Positions 7,243 to 14,496 are shown, counted from the stretch's first letter. The stretch: 15,249 nucleotides of DNA from Thermogutta sp. (GCF_014359955.1 NZ_JACIYL010000016.1:1-15249); one strand, 5' to 3'. The notes: a model not told the origin generated them from the letters alone. Made by a program: numbers and translations.

Positions 7243-8499
7243 ATGATTCGGCTCATTGAGGCCCTCCATTACCGGTGTCTTCGCTACGTTCGCCAGCCTT
7301 TGCAATCGTTCCACGTTTTGGTGGGACCGAATGCAAGTGGCAAGACGACGTTTCTGGACGTTGTCGGTTTTCTGGGACGCCTTGTGGAGGACGGTCTGCA
7401 GGCAGCACTGGAAGAACGCACCGCTAATTTTCAGGACCTCGTTTGGAAAAGGGGGACCGGCCCATTTGAGCTGGCCGTGGAAGCGAGAATCCCGGATGGG
7501 ATCAGGGGTCGGGCACCCGAAATGCCATGGGATACGATTCGCTACGAGGTTTGCATAGGAATACACCCTGAGACCGAGGTCGTTTCCATCCTGGATGAGT
7601 CGGTCATTCTTAAGCGGTGGCGAGAACCCCGGCCGGTTTCGAGAGAACTTTTCCCGATGGAGCACGTGGCTCCGCGATCGATCATGACGCGTCGCGTGGG
7701 GGGCGGAGAGCGCCGAGTCGTGCGAAAGGCTGCGAGCGGTCTCGATCATTTTTACAGCGAAGTGGGAAAAGAATCGGGGAAAGGATGGTTTCCTTCCATT
7801 CGGCTGGGACCTCAAAAAAGCGCGTTTGGCAATTTGCCGGAAGACCAATCCACGTTTCCCGCAGCCACGTGGTTCAAAACGCTGTTGTGTGAGGGAATCC
7901 AGCCGATTGTCCTTAATAGTTTGCTGATGAAGAGACCCAGTCCCCCTGGTCAGCCCCGAACATTCAAGCCGGACGGATCCAATCTTCCCTGGATCATTGC
8001 CGAACTTCGCAAAAACCCCTGTCGGTGGCGGCAATGGATCGACCATGTTCGCACAGCACTTCCCGAGGTCCGGGACATTACAACCGTTGAACGCGAAGAG
8101 GATCGACACCGCTACCTCGTCATTGAATACGAGAACGGCTTGAAAATTCCTTCGTGGATGGTTTCCGACGGAACACTGCGACTGCTGGCTTTGACGATTC
8201 TCGCTTATCTTCCCTCCCTTCAGGGTGTCTATTTGATCGAAGAGCCCGAGAACGGGATTCACCCGCTTGCTGTGGCCACTGTTATTGAGTCCCTCAGGTC
8301 GCTGTATGAGGCTCAGGTTCTGGTGGCGACCCATTCCCCGGTTATCTTGAGTTTGGTGGAAGCCGGCCAATTACTGTGCTTCAAAAAAACACCTGATGGG
8401 GCTACGGATGTGGTGACGGGGTTAGAACACCCAAAGCTTCGCGACTGGAAAGAAGAAACGGACCTGGGGACGCTTTTCGCATCAGGCATTTTGGGATAA
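7243..8499 (+). CDS. AAA ATPase, ABC/RecF-like, first gene of a pair
   Basis: Protein of 418 residues, a soluble ABC-type ATPase of the AAA_21/COG4637 kind. Walker A is GPNASGKT (28-35). A signature-like SDGTLRLLAL begins at 308, Walker B with D-loop reads VYLIEEPENGIHP (329-341), and the switch histidine is in VATHSP (H364). The middle (about 60-300) is the family-variable part; it contains DGSNLPWIIAEL, a phrase I associate with this ATPase group. No Toprim domain is fused, unlike single-chain OLD proteins or GajA. The ATG at 7243 has GGAGG 12 bases upstream, a somewhat long spacing. The stop is eight bases before the next gene, so the two are probably co-transcribed. By analogy with OLD, Gabija and PARIS, the ATPase may gate a partner nuclease in defence. 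That role is inferred; a general DNA-metabolism role is also possible. Confidence 0.85.
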   Translation: MIRLIEALHYRCLRYVRQPLQSFHVLVGPNASGKTTFLDVVGFLGRLVEDGLQAALEERTANFQDLVWKRGTGPFELAVEARIPDGIRGRAPEMPWDTIRYEVCIGIHPETEVVSILDESVILKRWREPRPVSRELFPMEHVAPRSIMTRRVGGGERRVVRKAASGLDHFYSEVGKESGKGWFPSIRLGPQKSAFGNLPEDQSTFPAATWFKTLLCEGIQPIVLNSLLMKRPSPPGQPRTFKPDGSNLPWIIAELRKNPCRWRQWIDHVRTALPEVRDITTVEREEDRHRYLVIEYENGLKIPSWMVSDGTLRLLALTILAYLPSLQGVYLIEEPENGIHPLAVATVIESLRSLYEAQVLVATHSPVILSLVEAGQLLCFKKTPDGATDVVTGLEHPKLRDWKEETDLGTLFASGILG

Positions 8500-8507
8500 G
8501 TAGACAA

Positions 8508-9137
8508 ATGAAAGATCTCATTGTTTTGACAGGCGACCCAACAATGAGAATCGCTGTAATGGCCCTCCTCAAGCGACATCACGCCCTCCAAATCCGCCCC
8601 ATTGCCCCGAGTGACGCGGTGGACGTTTATGAACACCCCAAGCGGGATCCAGGTGTGTATCGGGCGGCTCATGTATTTCTGCGGCCGTTTGTGACCCAGT
8701 ATCGGTATGCCTTGGTCATGTTCGATCGGGAGGGATGTGGCGCGGAAAAGACACTGGGGCGAGAGGAGATCCAAAGAGAGGTGGAAACAAAGCTCAGCAA
8801 AAACGGCTGGCAAAACCGGTGTTCGGCCATCGTTATAGACCCTGAATTGGAAGCATGGGTCTGGGCAGATTCGCCACATGTGGCTCGGGTGCTCGGGTGG
8901 GGATCGGACCTTAAAAAACTGCGGAAATGGCTGGAGAAAGAAGGTTATCTCAATCCCGGGGAAACAAAACCCCGGCGCCCCAAGGAGGCCATGGAGCAGG
9001 CGCTGCGCCTCACGCGAACGCCGCGATCGGCGTCTCTCTACGAAGAACTTGCTGAAAAGGTAGGACTCTCCCGGTGCACAGATGACGCCTTTGGAAGACT
9101 TTGCACCGTCCTGCGGACATGGTTTCCGCGTGATTAG
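8508..9137 (+). CDS. Toprim-like/DUF4276-like partner protein (putative nuclease)
   Basis: Protein of 209 residues with no signal peptide or membrane segment. Two acidic motifs stand out: YALVMFDREGCG (D73, E75) and IVIDPELEAWVWAD (D111, E113, E115). Both follow hydrophobic strands, as in Toprim-like folds, and the ELEAW-WAD phrase recalls the DUF4276 family found next to AAA ATPases. I assign this from remembered motif shape, not an alignment. Residues 123-209 are a charged, mostly helical tail. It starts eight bases after the ATPase stop with no strong ribosome site, which suggests translational coupling. The likely job is the effector or nucleic-acid-cleaving half of a two-protein system, comparable in layout to AriA/AriB of PARIS, but at 209 residues it is smaller than AriB as I recall it. 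Function is unproven. Confidence 0.75.
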   Translation: MKDLIVLTGDPTMRIAVMALLKRHHALQIRPIAPSDAVDVYEHPKRDPGVYRAAHVFLRPFVTQYRYALVMFDREGCGAEKTLGREEIQREVETKLSKNGWQNRCSAIVIDPELEAWVWADSPHVARVLGWGSDLKKLRKWLEKEGYLNPGETKPRRPKEAMEQALRLTRTPRSASLYEELAEKVGLSRCTDDAFGRLCTVLRTWFPRD

Positions 9138-9286
9138 CGCGTGATGAGTTCGAGCCCGGCGGAGCGACGTGACAACGGGCAGACTTTGGATCGGCGTGGG
9201 TTGAAAATGATGAGCGGCCTTTGCGGAGAAAGTGACACCGCGGCACGCCGAAAAAGTTTCACCACCCAACTGTGGGGAAAGAGCTA

Positions 9287-9314
9287 TTGACGCCATTAAA
9301 GAAAGGCTTAAAAT
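9287..9314 (+). promoter_or_regulatory. Sigma70-like promoter for ispE-spoVG
   Basis: TTGACG (9287-9292) and TAAAAT (9309-9314) are separated by 16 bases, each one base from the housekeeping consensus. Transcription would begin near 9321, just before the upstream ATG at 9324, which favours ATG 9375 as the real start of ispE. Confidence 0.55.
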
Positions 9315-9374
9315 CCCTAGCGCTTGGGGGATGGTTGCTGCAACCGTAGGTACTCTTGCCGGGGCGGACGTCGA

Positions 9375-10283
9375 ATGCAGGTCCAACGCTGGCACACATC
9401 GTGGGTCGTTCATGCCCCCGCGAAATTGAACCTTTTCTTCGAGGTGTTGGGGCGCCGCGAAGACGGCTATCACCTCATCGAGACCCTGGTCGTTCCTGTC
9501 AACCTCTATGATACCCTGGTGTTCGAGGAAATCGCGGGAAGTGACATCGTCCTGGACGTAAAATGGGTGTGGAAAGGGGATTGGGCGGAACTCTGCGGAA
9601 AGCATTCCGTGCCGGCGGATGAAACCAATCTTGTGTATCGGGCGGCACGCCTGATTCAGCAAGAAACACGAATCAACCGCGGAGTACGTATCCAACTTTG
9701 GAAACGTATTCCCACCGGCGCGGGATTAGGTGGGGGATCTTCGGACGCGGCGGCTGCGCTGGTGGCTTTGTGCCAGTTGTGGAACGTCGGGGTATCCCCC
9801 CAGACATTGCACGACTGGGGTGCGCGGCTGGGGAGTGATGTTCCCCTCTTCCTCCACAAAGGACCCAGCGTATGTCGCGGACGAGGAGAAATTGTGGAGC
9901 CCGTCCGGCCGGGCCCGCCGCTTCATGCAGTGGTGGTCAAGCCACCGGTAAGCCTGGCGACGCGGGAGGTGTATGGAGCCTGTCGGGTGCCGGAAACGCC
10001 GCAGGCGGCCACGCCCCTGCTCGAAGCATGGCAGAAGGGTGATTGGGCCTCGTTCGGAAAGCGGGTGTTCAATCGACTGGAGGAACCTGCGCAGCGGCTG
10101 GCGCCGGGGCTGGCCCGCCTGAAACAGTCCTTGGCTCGGACAGGTGGGTTGGCGGTCAGCTTGACGGGGAGCGGTTCCTGCTACTTCGCGGTGTACAGCC
10201 ACCGCAAACAGGCCTTGGCCGCGGCGCGGCGGATCCAGTCCACCCGGCTCGGTGCTGCATTCGTCGTGCACTCGGTCATGTGA
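9375..10283 (+). CDS. ispE: 4-diphosphocytidyl-2-C-methyl-D-erythritol kinase
   Basis: IspE phosphorylates the 2-hydroxyl of CDP-methylerythritol using ATP, the fourth step of the MEP pathway to isoprenoid precursors, in the cytoplasm. The 302-residue protein has the expected GHMP-kinase layout: APAKLNLFFEVLGRREDGYH at 14-33 with catalytic-site K17, the ATP-binding GAGLGGGSSDAAAAL from 115, LGSDVPLF with catalytic base D155, and a C-terminal LTGSGSCYF motif. Length matches the family. ATG 9375 is chosen because it lies 14 residues before PAKLN, as usual; ATG 9324 would add 17 Cys/Arg-rich residues and sits only about three bases from the predicted transcription start. spoVG begins 27 bp after its stop, and the two are probably one transcript. 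Confidence 0.95.
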   Translation: MQVQRWHTSWVVHAPAKLNLFFEVLGRREDGYHLIETLVVPVNLYDTLVFEEIAGSDIVLDVKWVWKGDWAELCGKHSVPADETNLVYRAARLIQQETRINRGVRIQLWKRIPTGAGLGGGSSDAAAALVALCQLWNVGVSPQTLHDWGARLGSDVPLFLHKGPSVCRGRGEIVEPVRPGPPLHAVVVKPPVSLATREVYGACRVPETPQAATPLLEAWQKGDWASFGKRVFNRLEEPAQRLAPGLARLKQSLARTGGLAVSLTGSGSCYFAVYSHRKQALAAARRIQSTRLGAAFVVHSVM

Positions 10284-10296
10284 AGAGTCCTCAGGG

Positions 10297-10305
10297 AAAG
10301 GAGGT
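10297..10305 (+). promoter_or_regulatory. Strong ribosome site fixing the spoVG GTG start
   Basis: AAAGGAGGT, a near-perfect Shine-Dalgarno sequence, ends five bases before the GTG at 10311 and supports that non-ATG start. Confidence 0.8.
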
Positions 10306-10310
10306 CGGCC

Positions 10311-10877
10311 GTGGAAATCACCGAGGTACGCATCAAGCTCATGGACGAGCCCGGAGAGCGGCTGAAAGCCTTCTGCTCGATCACCTTCGATGATTGCTTC
10401 GTGGTCCGGGACCTGAAAATCATCGAAGGGGCGAACGGGCCGTTCGTCGCCATGCCCAGCCGTAAGCTCACGGCTCGCTGTCCCAATTGCCGCACGAAGA
10501 ACCACCTTCGGGCTCAATACTGCAACCAGTGTGGAATCCGGCTGAAAGAGCAGCCGATCGAGCGCGACGAGGAAGGTCGGGCAAAACTCTACGCAGATAT
10601 TGCCCATCCTATCAATTCCCAGTGCCGGGAAATGATCCAGGCGCGCGTCATCGCCGCTTACGAAGAGGAAAAGGCCCGGGCAAAATTGCCGGGCTATGTC
10701 TCGACCTATGAGGATTTCGACGAGGAGAGGACGGCCGAGGCGGCGGAACCCCTGCCCAAAAAACCACCGCACCGCAAGGCGCACAGCGAGCGCGAGCAGC
10801 CGCGTGGTCCGCATAAACCTCCTGAGGACGTCACCCAGAAAGAACGGCAAGAGCCACCCGAGGCAGCGGCTCCGTAA
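10311..10877 (+). CDS. spoVG: SpoVG-family regulator with inserted zinc ribbon
   Basis: Protein of 188 residues. Residues 1-54 and about 94-118 are classic Spo[47 protein letters not shown], then [16 protein letters not shown]. SpoVG proteins bind RNA and DNA and act as site-specific regulators in several bacteria. Between PSRK and the second half sits a CxxC-x10-CxxC module (C57, C60, C71, C74), which looks like a zinc ribbon and is absent from the compact SpoVG of Firmicutes, about 100 residues long. The C-terminal tail (about 120-188) is charged and Pro-rich, with no fold I recognise. The start is GTG at 10311 with an excellent ribosome site. Its place right after ispE recalls the ispE-spoVG neighbourhood of Firmicutes. 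The zinc ribbon could alter nucleic-acid binding; that is inference. Confidence 0.9.
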   Translation: MEITEVRIKLMDEPGERLKAFCSITFDDCFVVRDLKIIEGANGPFVAMPSRKLTARCPNCRTKNHLRAQYCNQCGIRLKEQPIERDEEGRAKLYADIAHPINSQCREMIQARVIAAYEEEKARAKLPGYVSTYEDFDEERTAEAAEPLPKKPPHRKAHSEREQPRGPHKPPEDVTQKERQEPPEAAAP

Positions 10878-10883
10878 AACATT

Positions 10884-10900
10884 TGGAAAAGCCTTTTCCA
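10884..10900 (+). terminator. Perfect hairpin just after spoVG
   Basis: TGGAAAA-GCC-TTTTCCA is a perfect 7-bp stem with a three-base loop, seven bases after the spoVG stop. It is A/T-rich and has no following T-run, so it may cap or stabilise the mRNA end rather than act as a standard intrinsic terminator. It could also be a protein-binding palindrome. Confidence 0.35.
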
Positions 10901-11054
10901 CTGAGCAGATAGCGCGAACTCTTTTCCGGCACCGGCGTGCTTTTGCTCTCCGTTTTGCCGACTTGACCGCCGGATTGGCGGCATCTTGGTGGGGAACTTT
11001 CAATCAGCGGAGTCTTCTGGCGGAGGGGGCTGTGCGAGTGCGGAGGCGATTGTG

Positions 11055-11148
11055 GCAAGAGCGATTCGTGAATCGCTCCTCCCGCATTCGATCCATGGAT
11101 CGCTGCTCGGCAGGTCGTTGGGGCCATTCATGAATTGCTCCTGCCGGA
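11055..11148 (+). repeat. Three imperfect tandem palindromes (second family)
   Basis: Palindromes are centred near 11068, 11095 and 11130: GAGCGATTC-GT-GAATCGCTC (11059-11078), CGATCCATGGATCG (11089-11102) and ATTCATGAAT (11126-11135, extendable with one mismatch and one wobble). The first and third are followed by CTCCTcCCG or CTCCTGCCG; the middle one has the related GCTGCTCGGC. Paired base changes between copies (T-A to C-G) keep the fold. Their sequence is unrelated to the repeat family at 6724-6961. Confidence 0.6.
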
Positions 11149-11250
11149 ATATGAACGGATCGCCTGCGTTGCGGTCAGGATTACGACCGGCTTTTTCCAC
11201 CCCAGACCAAGGCGATTTTGGAAGTGGCTGAACTTCGGGGACATCATGGA

Positions 11251-11280
11251 TTGACGCTGGGCGGGAAGTGGCGGTAAACT
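11251..11280 (+). promoter_or_regulatory. Promoter-like pair upstream of tRNA-Pro
   Basis: TTGACG (11251-11256) and TAAACT (11275-11280) are 18 bases apart. Transcription would start near 11287 and read through the leader hairpin into the tRNA at 11371. Confidence 0.42.
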
Positions 11281-11283
11281 GAT

Positions 11284-11339
11284 GAAGAAGCCTGCGTGGC
11301 CGGAACAAAAACCGCCGACGGGCCAGGCAGGTTTTCTTC
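11284..11339 (+). ncRNA. Leader hairpin ahead of tRNA-Pro (possible small RNA)
   Basis: GAAGAA (11284-11289), CCTGC (11291-11295) and TGGCC (11297-11301) pair with GGCCA (11321-11325), GCAGG (11327-11331) and TTCTTC (11334-11339), leaving a G-G mismatch, a small internal loop and a 19-base apical loop rich in A and C. It begins at the predicted transcription start and ends in a T/C-rich run. It may be the tRNA precursor's 5' leader, a weak attenuator or a short RNA of its own. Confidence 0.3.
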
Positions 11340-11370
11340 ACACACATTGATATTGGGAAGAACGATTTTC

Positions 11371-11446
11371 CGGGGCGTAGCTCAGCCTGGCTTAGAGCGC
11401 TTGGTTCGGGACCAAGAGGTCGCTGGTTCAAATCCAGTCGCCCCGA
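11371..11446 (+). tRNA. tRNA-Pro, anticodon CGG
   Basis: The sequence folds as a complete cloverleaf. The acceptor stem is CGGGGCG/CGCCCCG (7 bp), the D arm GCTC/GAGC, the anticodon stem CTTGG/CCAAG, the anticodon loop TTCGGGA, and the T arm GCTGG/CCAGT (its last base pair a G-T) with loop TTCAAAT. The anticodon CGG (11407-11409) reads CCG proline codons. The discriminator base is A, and CCA is not encoded, so it must be added by the CCA enzyme. Seven T residues (11447-11453) follow at once and may help end the transcript. Confidence 0.97.
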
Positions 11447-11639
11447 TTTTTTTGTGCGCTGTTCCTTGCGTGGGACGATCCGCGCCCTCCCGTTTTCGCC
11501 TGTCCTCGTCATCATTGTCGCATTCTGGAATTTGCCCGATTGTGCGCAATCACGATCGCCCTTTTGAGCCGCCTGGTAGGAGTTTTTCCCGAGATAGAGG
11601 CCTTTCTGTGTTGATGAGTAATTTGATAAACAAAGTCGC

Positions 11640-11668
11640 TTGACGTTGGGGCGCTCGCTCCCTACAAT
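11640..11668 (+). promoter_or_regulatory. Strong sigma70-like promoter for carbonic anhydrase
   Basis: TTGACG (11640-11645) and TACAAT (11663-11668) are exactly 17 bases apart, each one base from consensus. Transcription would begin near 11675, leaving a leader of about 65 bases before the ATG at 11741. The spacer is GC-rich. Confidence 0.62.
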
Positions 11669-11740
11669 GCCCGCGAGGGAGCTAATATGAGTTAACGCAT
11701 CAACAAACAAATGTATTTGGCGGAATCGGAGGGTGTCGCT

Positions 11741-12334
11741 ATGCTCTACCAGCAAATTGACATGGAACTGGCGGAACGGGAAGCCTGGGCTTTGCGGCGC
11801 CAGAAGGGAATTCCCAATAACCGGCGCCTGTTTGTGCTCGCCTGCATGGACGAGCGGCTGCCGGTCGAGGAGGCGCTGGGCATTCGGCTGGGTGATGCCC
11901 ACGTGTACCGCAACGCGGGAGGTCTCGTGACGGACGACGTCATCCGCTCAGCCATGCTCACCACCAACTTCTTTGGCACCAAGGAAATCATCGTCGTCAA
12001 TCACACCGAGTGCGGCATGATGACGGCAACCGGGGAATTTCTCACAAATGCCCTCCGCGAGAAAGGGATCGACCCGGACAGCGTAGCCATCGATCCGGCC
12101 CTGCCCGAACTCAAGCTTCCCCCAGGCGTGTTTCCCAAGTGGATTCGGATGTTCTCCGATGTGGACGAGATTTGCCTCAAGCAGGTGGAGTTGCTCCGTA
12201 ACTGCCCATTGATCCCTCCCGACGTGCAAATTCACGGCTATGTGTGGGAAGTGGAATCGATGCGGCTGCGACGTCCGGGCGTTCGGCTCGCGGAGAAGGT
12301 CAACACTGCCAAGGCTATGGGCGCGAAAGGGTGA
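11741..12334 (+). CDS. Beta-class carbonic anhydrase
   Basis: A 197-residue cytoplasmic enzyme that interconverts CO2 and bicarbonate with a zinc ion. The beta-class signature is complete: ACMDERL gives zinc ligand C35 and the D37-R39 dyad, YRNAGG follows at 56-61, and NHTECGMM gives ligands H88 and C91. The C-terminus has the family's HGYVWEVESM segment. The length is typical of the shorter prokaryotic beta-class enzymes. ATG 11741 is preferred because GGAGGG (11728-11733) sits seven bases before it; the in-frame ATG at 11711 would add ten residues and has no such site. A strong promoter lies just upstream, and the gene is probably a single-gene unit, convergent with queE. Its likely role is bicarbonate supply for carboxylation reactions or pH balance. 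Confidence 0.93.
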   Translation: MLYQQIDMELAEREAWALRRQKGIPNNRRLFVLACMDERLPVEEALGIRLGDAHVYRNAGGLVTDDVIRSAMLTTNFFGTKEIIVVNHTECGMMTATGEFLTNALREKGIDPDSVAIDPALPELKLPPGVFPKWIRMFSDVDEICLKQVELLRNCPLIPPDVQIHGYVWEVESMRLRRPGVRLAEKVNTAKAMGAKG

Positions 12335-12498
12335 ACGCTTTCGCGGGCAACCGATTGCCAGGAGCACACGGCCGGCTCACGGGGCAGGTGCTCGATCCGG
12401 GCGAGAACATTTGGCCTTGCACAAAAGCGATGGCGGGAGACATCGGCAAAATGGGCTGATCCATGTCCCTCAGCCAAACACCCGGCCTTTCTCAGTCG

Positions 12499-13269
12499 CT
12501 ACTTGCCCCGGCCCGGACCGTACCACTCAATGTGTTTCCGCGGACAGAGCCGGAATCCGTGTTGCTGACAAAGTGGTTCCAGCCACGCCATTTTCTCGCG
12601 GAGGGTCTCCAGATTGGTCCCCTGGGGCATAAGGAGTACCCGGTCGCGGTCGATTTCGGGGATGGCGGCCAGAAAGCGCTCTGCTTCCTCCACGTCTTCC
12701 GGCCGGTCGATCACGAATTTAATCTGGTAGGGATATTCGCGGATAAGCTGCCGAATCACGTCCGGTTGGTGTCGCCGTCGCTCGTGCTCTTTCCACCATC
12801 GCGGATGCAGTTCTCTGTCGGGCGTGGAATTGCTGAGCTTGGGACTGATCGACATGAGATGGCACTGGACCGGCCGATACACCGTGCCCGCCGTTTCCAC
12901 CGTCACGTGGTAGCCGCGATCGGACAGATGCCGGGTGAGGGGGACAACTTGTGGAAACATCATGGGCTCACCGCCCGTCAGCACGATATGCCGGGCGGGA
13001 AAGCTTTCCACGCGATGAAGGATCTCGTCGACCGTCAGCAGCGGGCCCTCCGGTTGCCAGCTTGCATAGGGGGTATCGCAGAACCTGCAGCGGAGATTGC
13101 ATCCTGACACGCGGATGAAGACGCTCTCCGTCCCGGTGAGAAATCCTTCTCCCTGCCGGGACTGGAAAATTTCGGCAATTCGGAGCGGCTGATCGAGCCT
13201 TTGCTCCGCCGCGCCGGTTGTGTCCACTTTGGGATCGAGGGCCATGCTGGAAATGGGTAACTGCGTCAT
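12499..13269 (-). CDS. queE: 7-carboxy-7-deazaguanine synthase (radical SAM)
   Basis: QueE converts 6-carboxy-tetrahydropterin (CPH4) to 7-carboxy-7-deazaguanine (CDG), the ring-contraction step in queuosine synthesis, using a [4Fe-4S] cluster and S-adenosylmethionine. The 256-residue protein has IFQSRQGEG (substrate-binding region), the cluster motif GCNLRCRFCD with C57, C61 and C64 in CX3CX2C spacing, and LTGGEP for SAM binding, followed by VETAGT. ATG 13269 is chosen because it lies four bases after the queC stop; the frame stays open upstream but would overlap queC by more than 100 bases. A second in-frame ATG at 13245 is possible. Translation is probably coupled to queC, since no clear ribosome site is seen. 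Confidence 0.93.
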   Translation of the reverse strand: MTQLPISSMALDPKVDTTGAAEQRLDQPLRIAEIFQSRQGEGFLTGTESVFIRVSGCNLRCRFCDTPYASWQPEGPLLTVDEILHRVESFPARHIVLTGGEPMMFPQVVPLTRHLSDRGYHVTVETAGTVYRPVQCHLMSISPKLSNSTPDRELHPRWWKEHERRRHQPDVIRQLIREYPYQIKFVIDRPEDVEEAERFLAAIPEIDRDRVLLMPQGTNLETLREKMAWLEPLCQQHGFRLCPRKHIEWYGPGRGK

Positions 13270-13273
13270 CTGT

Positions 13274-13975
13274 TCACGAGGCGTAGACGATGGGATCCTG
13301 GAGTCCGGCCTCGGCAAATCCTTTCTTGCGGAGCTGGCAGGCGTCGCAGCGTCCACAGGCCAGGCCGTCGGGAGTCGGATCATAGCAAGTATGGGTGAGG
13401 CCGTAGTCCAGGCCGAGTTCCATGCCCCGGCGGATGATCTGGGCCTTCGTCATCCGCAGCAGAGGCGCGTGGATGCGGAAGCGGGCCCGGCCTTCCACAC
13501 CCGCTTTGGTGCCTAGATTGGCAAGGCGCTCGAAGGCCTCGATGAACTCCGGTCGGCAATCCGGATACCCGCTGTAATCCACGGCGTTCGCGCCGATGAA
13601 AATATCGGCCAGTCCTCGGCTTTCCGCATAAGCCAAAGCCAAGGCCAGGAAAACCGTGTTCCGCGCTGGGACGTAGGTGACCGGGATCTCCCCGGGGCCG
13701 GTCGTCACGGGTCGATCCTTGGGTACCGCGATTTCATCCGTCAGAGCGCTGTGTCCGAAGCAGGTCAGGTCCACTCTAAGGATGATATGCTCGGCCGCCT
13801 CCAAAAACTGGGCGATTTTTCGGGCGGATTCGAGTTCCAGCCGATGACGCTGTCCATAATCGATGGTCAGCGCATAGATGTGGAATCCCTCATGCCTGGC
13901 AATCGCAGCAGTTGTCGAGGAGTCCATCCCACCCGATAGCAGTACCACCGCGCCGGGGCTTGCTTGCGAGGCCAT
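13274..13975 (-). CDS. queC: 7-cyano-7-deazaguanine (preQ0) synthase
   Basis: QueC turns CDG into preQ0 using ATP and ammonia, the next step after QueE. The 233-residue protein carries the PP-loop SGGMDSS (14-20) that activates the substrate with [33 protein letters not shown] and [17 protein letters not shown]. The C-terminal zinc site is C197, C207, C210 and C213 (HTCYDP and CGRCDAC). ATG 13975 is chosen as in homologues; an upstream TTG at 14008 would add eleven residues without homology support. It is first in the queC-queE operon and diverges from queF across 143 bp. The product preQ0 is the substrate of the neighbouring QueF. Confidence 0.95.
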   Translation of the reverse strand: MASQASPGAVVLLSGGMDSSTTAAIARHEGFHIYALTIDYGQRHRLELESARKIAQFLEAAEHIILRVDLTCFGHSALTDEIAVPKDRPVTTGPGEIPVTYVPARNTVFLALALAYAESRGLADIFIGANAVDYSGYPDCRPEFIEAFERLANLGTKAGVEGRARFRIHAPLLRMTKAQIIRRGMELGLDYGLTHTCYDPTPDGLACGRCDACQLRKKGFAEAGLQDPIVYAS

Positions 13976-14104
13976 TTTCCCAGGTTTTCCTTTCCAGTCA
14001 GAGCGCAAAACGCAACCGATCTCAGGGAGCCGAACCCATCCGCCGCAGTATCCAAAAGCCCCCTCTGCCTATATCATGATTAAAAGAGGAAGTTGCGAGC
14101 AATC

Positions 14105-14111
14105 AAAGGAG
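14105..14111 (+). promoter_or_regulatory. Ribosome site fixing the queF GTG start
   Basis: AAAGGAG sits seven bases before the GTG at 14119 and supports this non-ATG start. Confidence 0.7.
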
Positions 14112-14118
14112 ACGCGGC

Positions 14119-14496
14119 GTGGCACAGCAAGCGGAATCTTTTCGACATATCCTGGAGACTTTTGAGAATCAGTATCCGGATCGGGACTATACCATTGAGA
14201 TTATATGCCCGGAGTTCACCTCCGTGTGTCCGCGGACGGGCCAGCCCGATTTCGGTACCATCACCATCACGTACTGTCCGGATAAACTCTGTGTGGAATT
14301 GAAGAGCCTGAAGTTCTATCTCCAGGCGTATCGGAATGTGGGTATTTTTTACGAACACGTCACGAACCGGATTCTCGACGACCTTGTCGCTGTTCTCAGG
14401 CCACGGTGGATGAAGGTCGTGGCCGATTTCCGGCCTCGCGGGGGAATTACGACGCGGGTGTCTGCGCAGTATCGGGTGGAGAAGGCGGGCTCGTAA
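14119..14496 (+). CDS. queF: NADPH-dependent preQ0 reductase, short type
   Basis: QueF reduces the nitrile of preQ0 to the amine of preQ1 with NADPH, the last free-base step before the tRNA transglycosylase. The 125-residue protein is a short (type I, unimodular) Que[15 protein letters not shown] holds the nucleophile C37 and the acid D44, and the QueF motif region reads [14 protein letters not shown], followed by FYEHVTNRI. In the Bacillus enzyme the matching position has His-Glu; here it is Tyr-Glu (Y78-E79), a variant I believe occurs in other short QueFs. The start is GTG with AAAGGAG upstream. It is divergent from queC-queE and is followed after 130 bp by rtcB in the same direction. The 143-bp region shared with queC shows no clear preQ1 riboswitch. 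Confidence 0.95.
   Translation: MAQQAESFRHILETFENQYPDRDYTIEIICPEFTSVCPRTGQPDFGTITITYCPDKLCVELKSLKFYLQAYRNVGIFYEHVTNRILDDLVAVLRPRWMKVVADFRPRGGITTRVSAQYRVEKAGS

Larger units (their letters stand above)
10878..11370. other. Non-coding stretch with palindromes and tRNA promoter
   Basis: No supported gene lies between spoVG and tRNA-Pro. Going left to right it holds a perfect hairpin just after spoVG (10884-10900), a group of three related palindromes (11055-11148), a promoter-like pair (11251-11280) and a long imperfect hairpin (11284-11339). The remaining bases look featureless. Confidence 0.65.

Noticed and set aside
7105..9695. Minus-strand reading frames of 421 and 460 residues opposite the ATPase pair
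   Set aside because: They lie antisense to genes with clear motifs (Walker A/B, IspE) and show no motif of their own.
9726..11003. Minus-strand 425-residue reading frame opposite ispE and spoVG
   Set aside because: Antisense to two well-identified genes, with no recognisable domain.
11000..11902. Minus-strand 300-residue reading frame containing RLDLNQRPLGPEPSA
   Set aside because: This is the well-known false product of reading a tRNA gene (here tRNA-Pro) on the antisense strand; it also overlaps the carbonic anhydrase gene.
12362..12393. Terminator between the carbonic anhydrase gene and queE
   Set aside because: GAGCAC/GTGCTC is only 6 bp with a 20-base loop and no T-run.
13976..14118. 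preQ1 riboswitch between queC and queF
   Set aside because: I could not find the short stem and A-rich tail of preQ1-I or a plausible preQ1-II fold on either strand; a covariance-model search would settle it.
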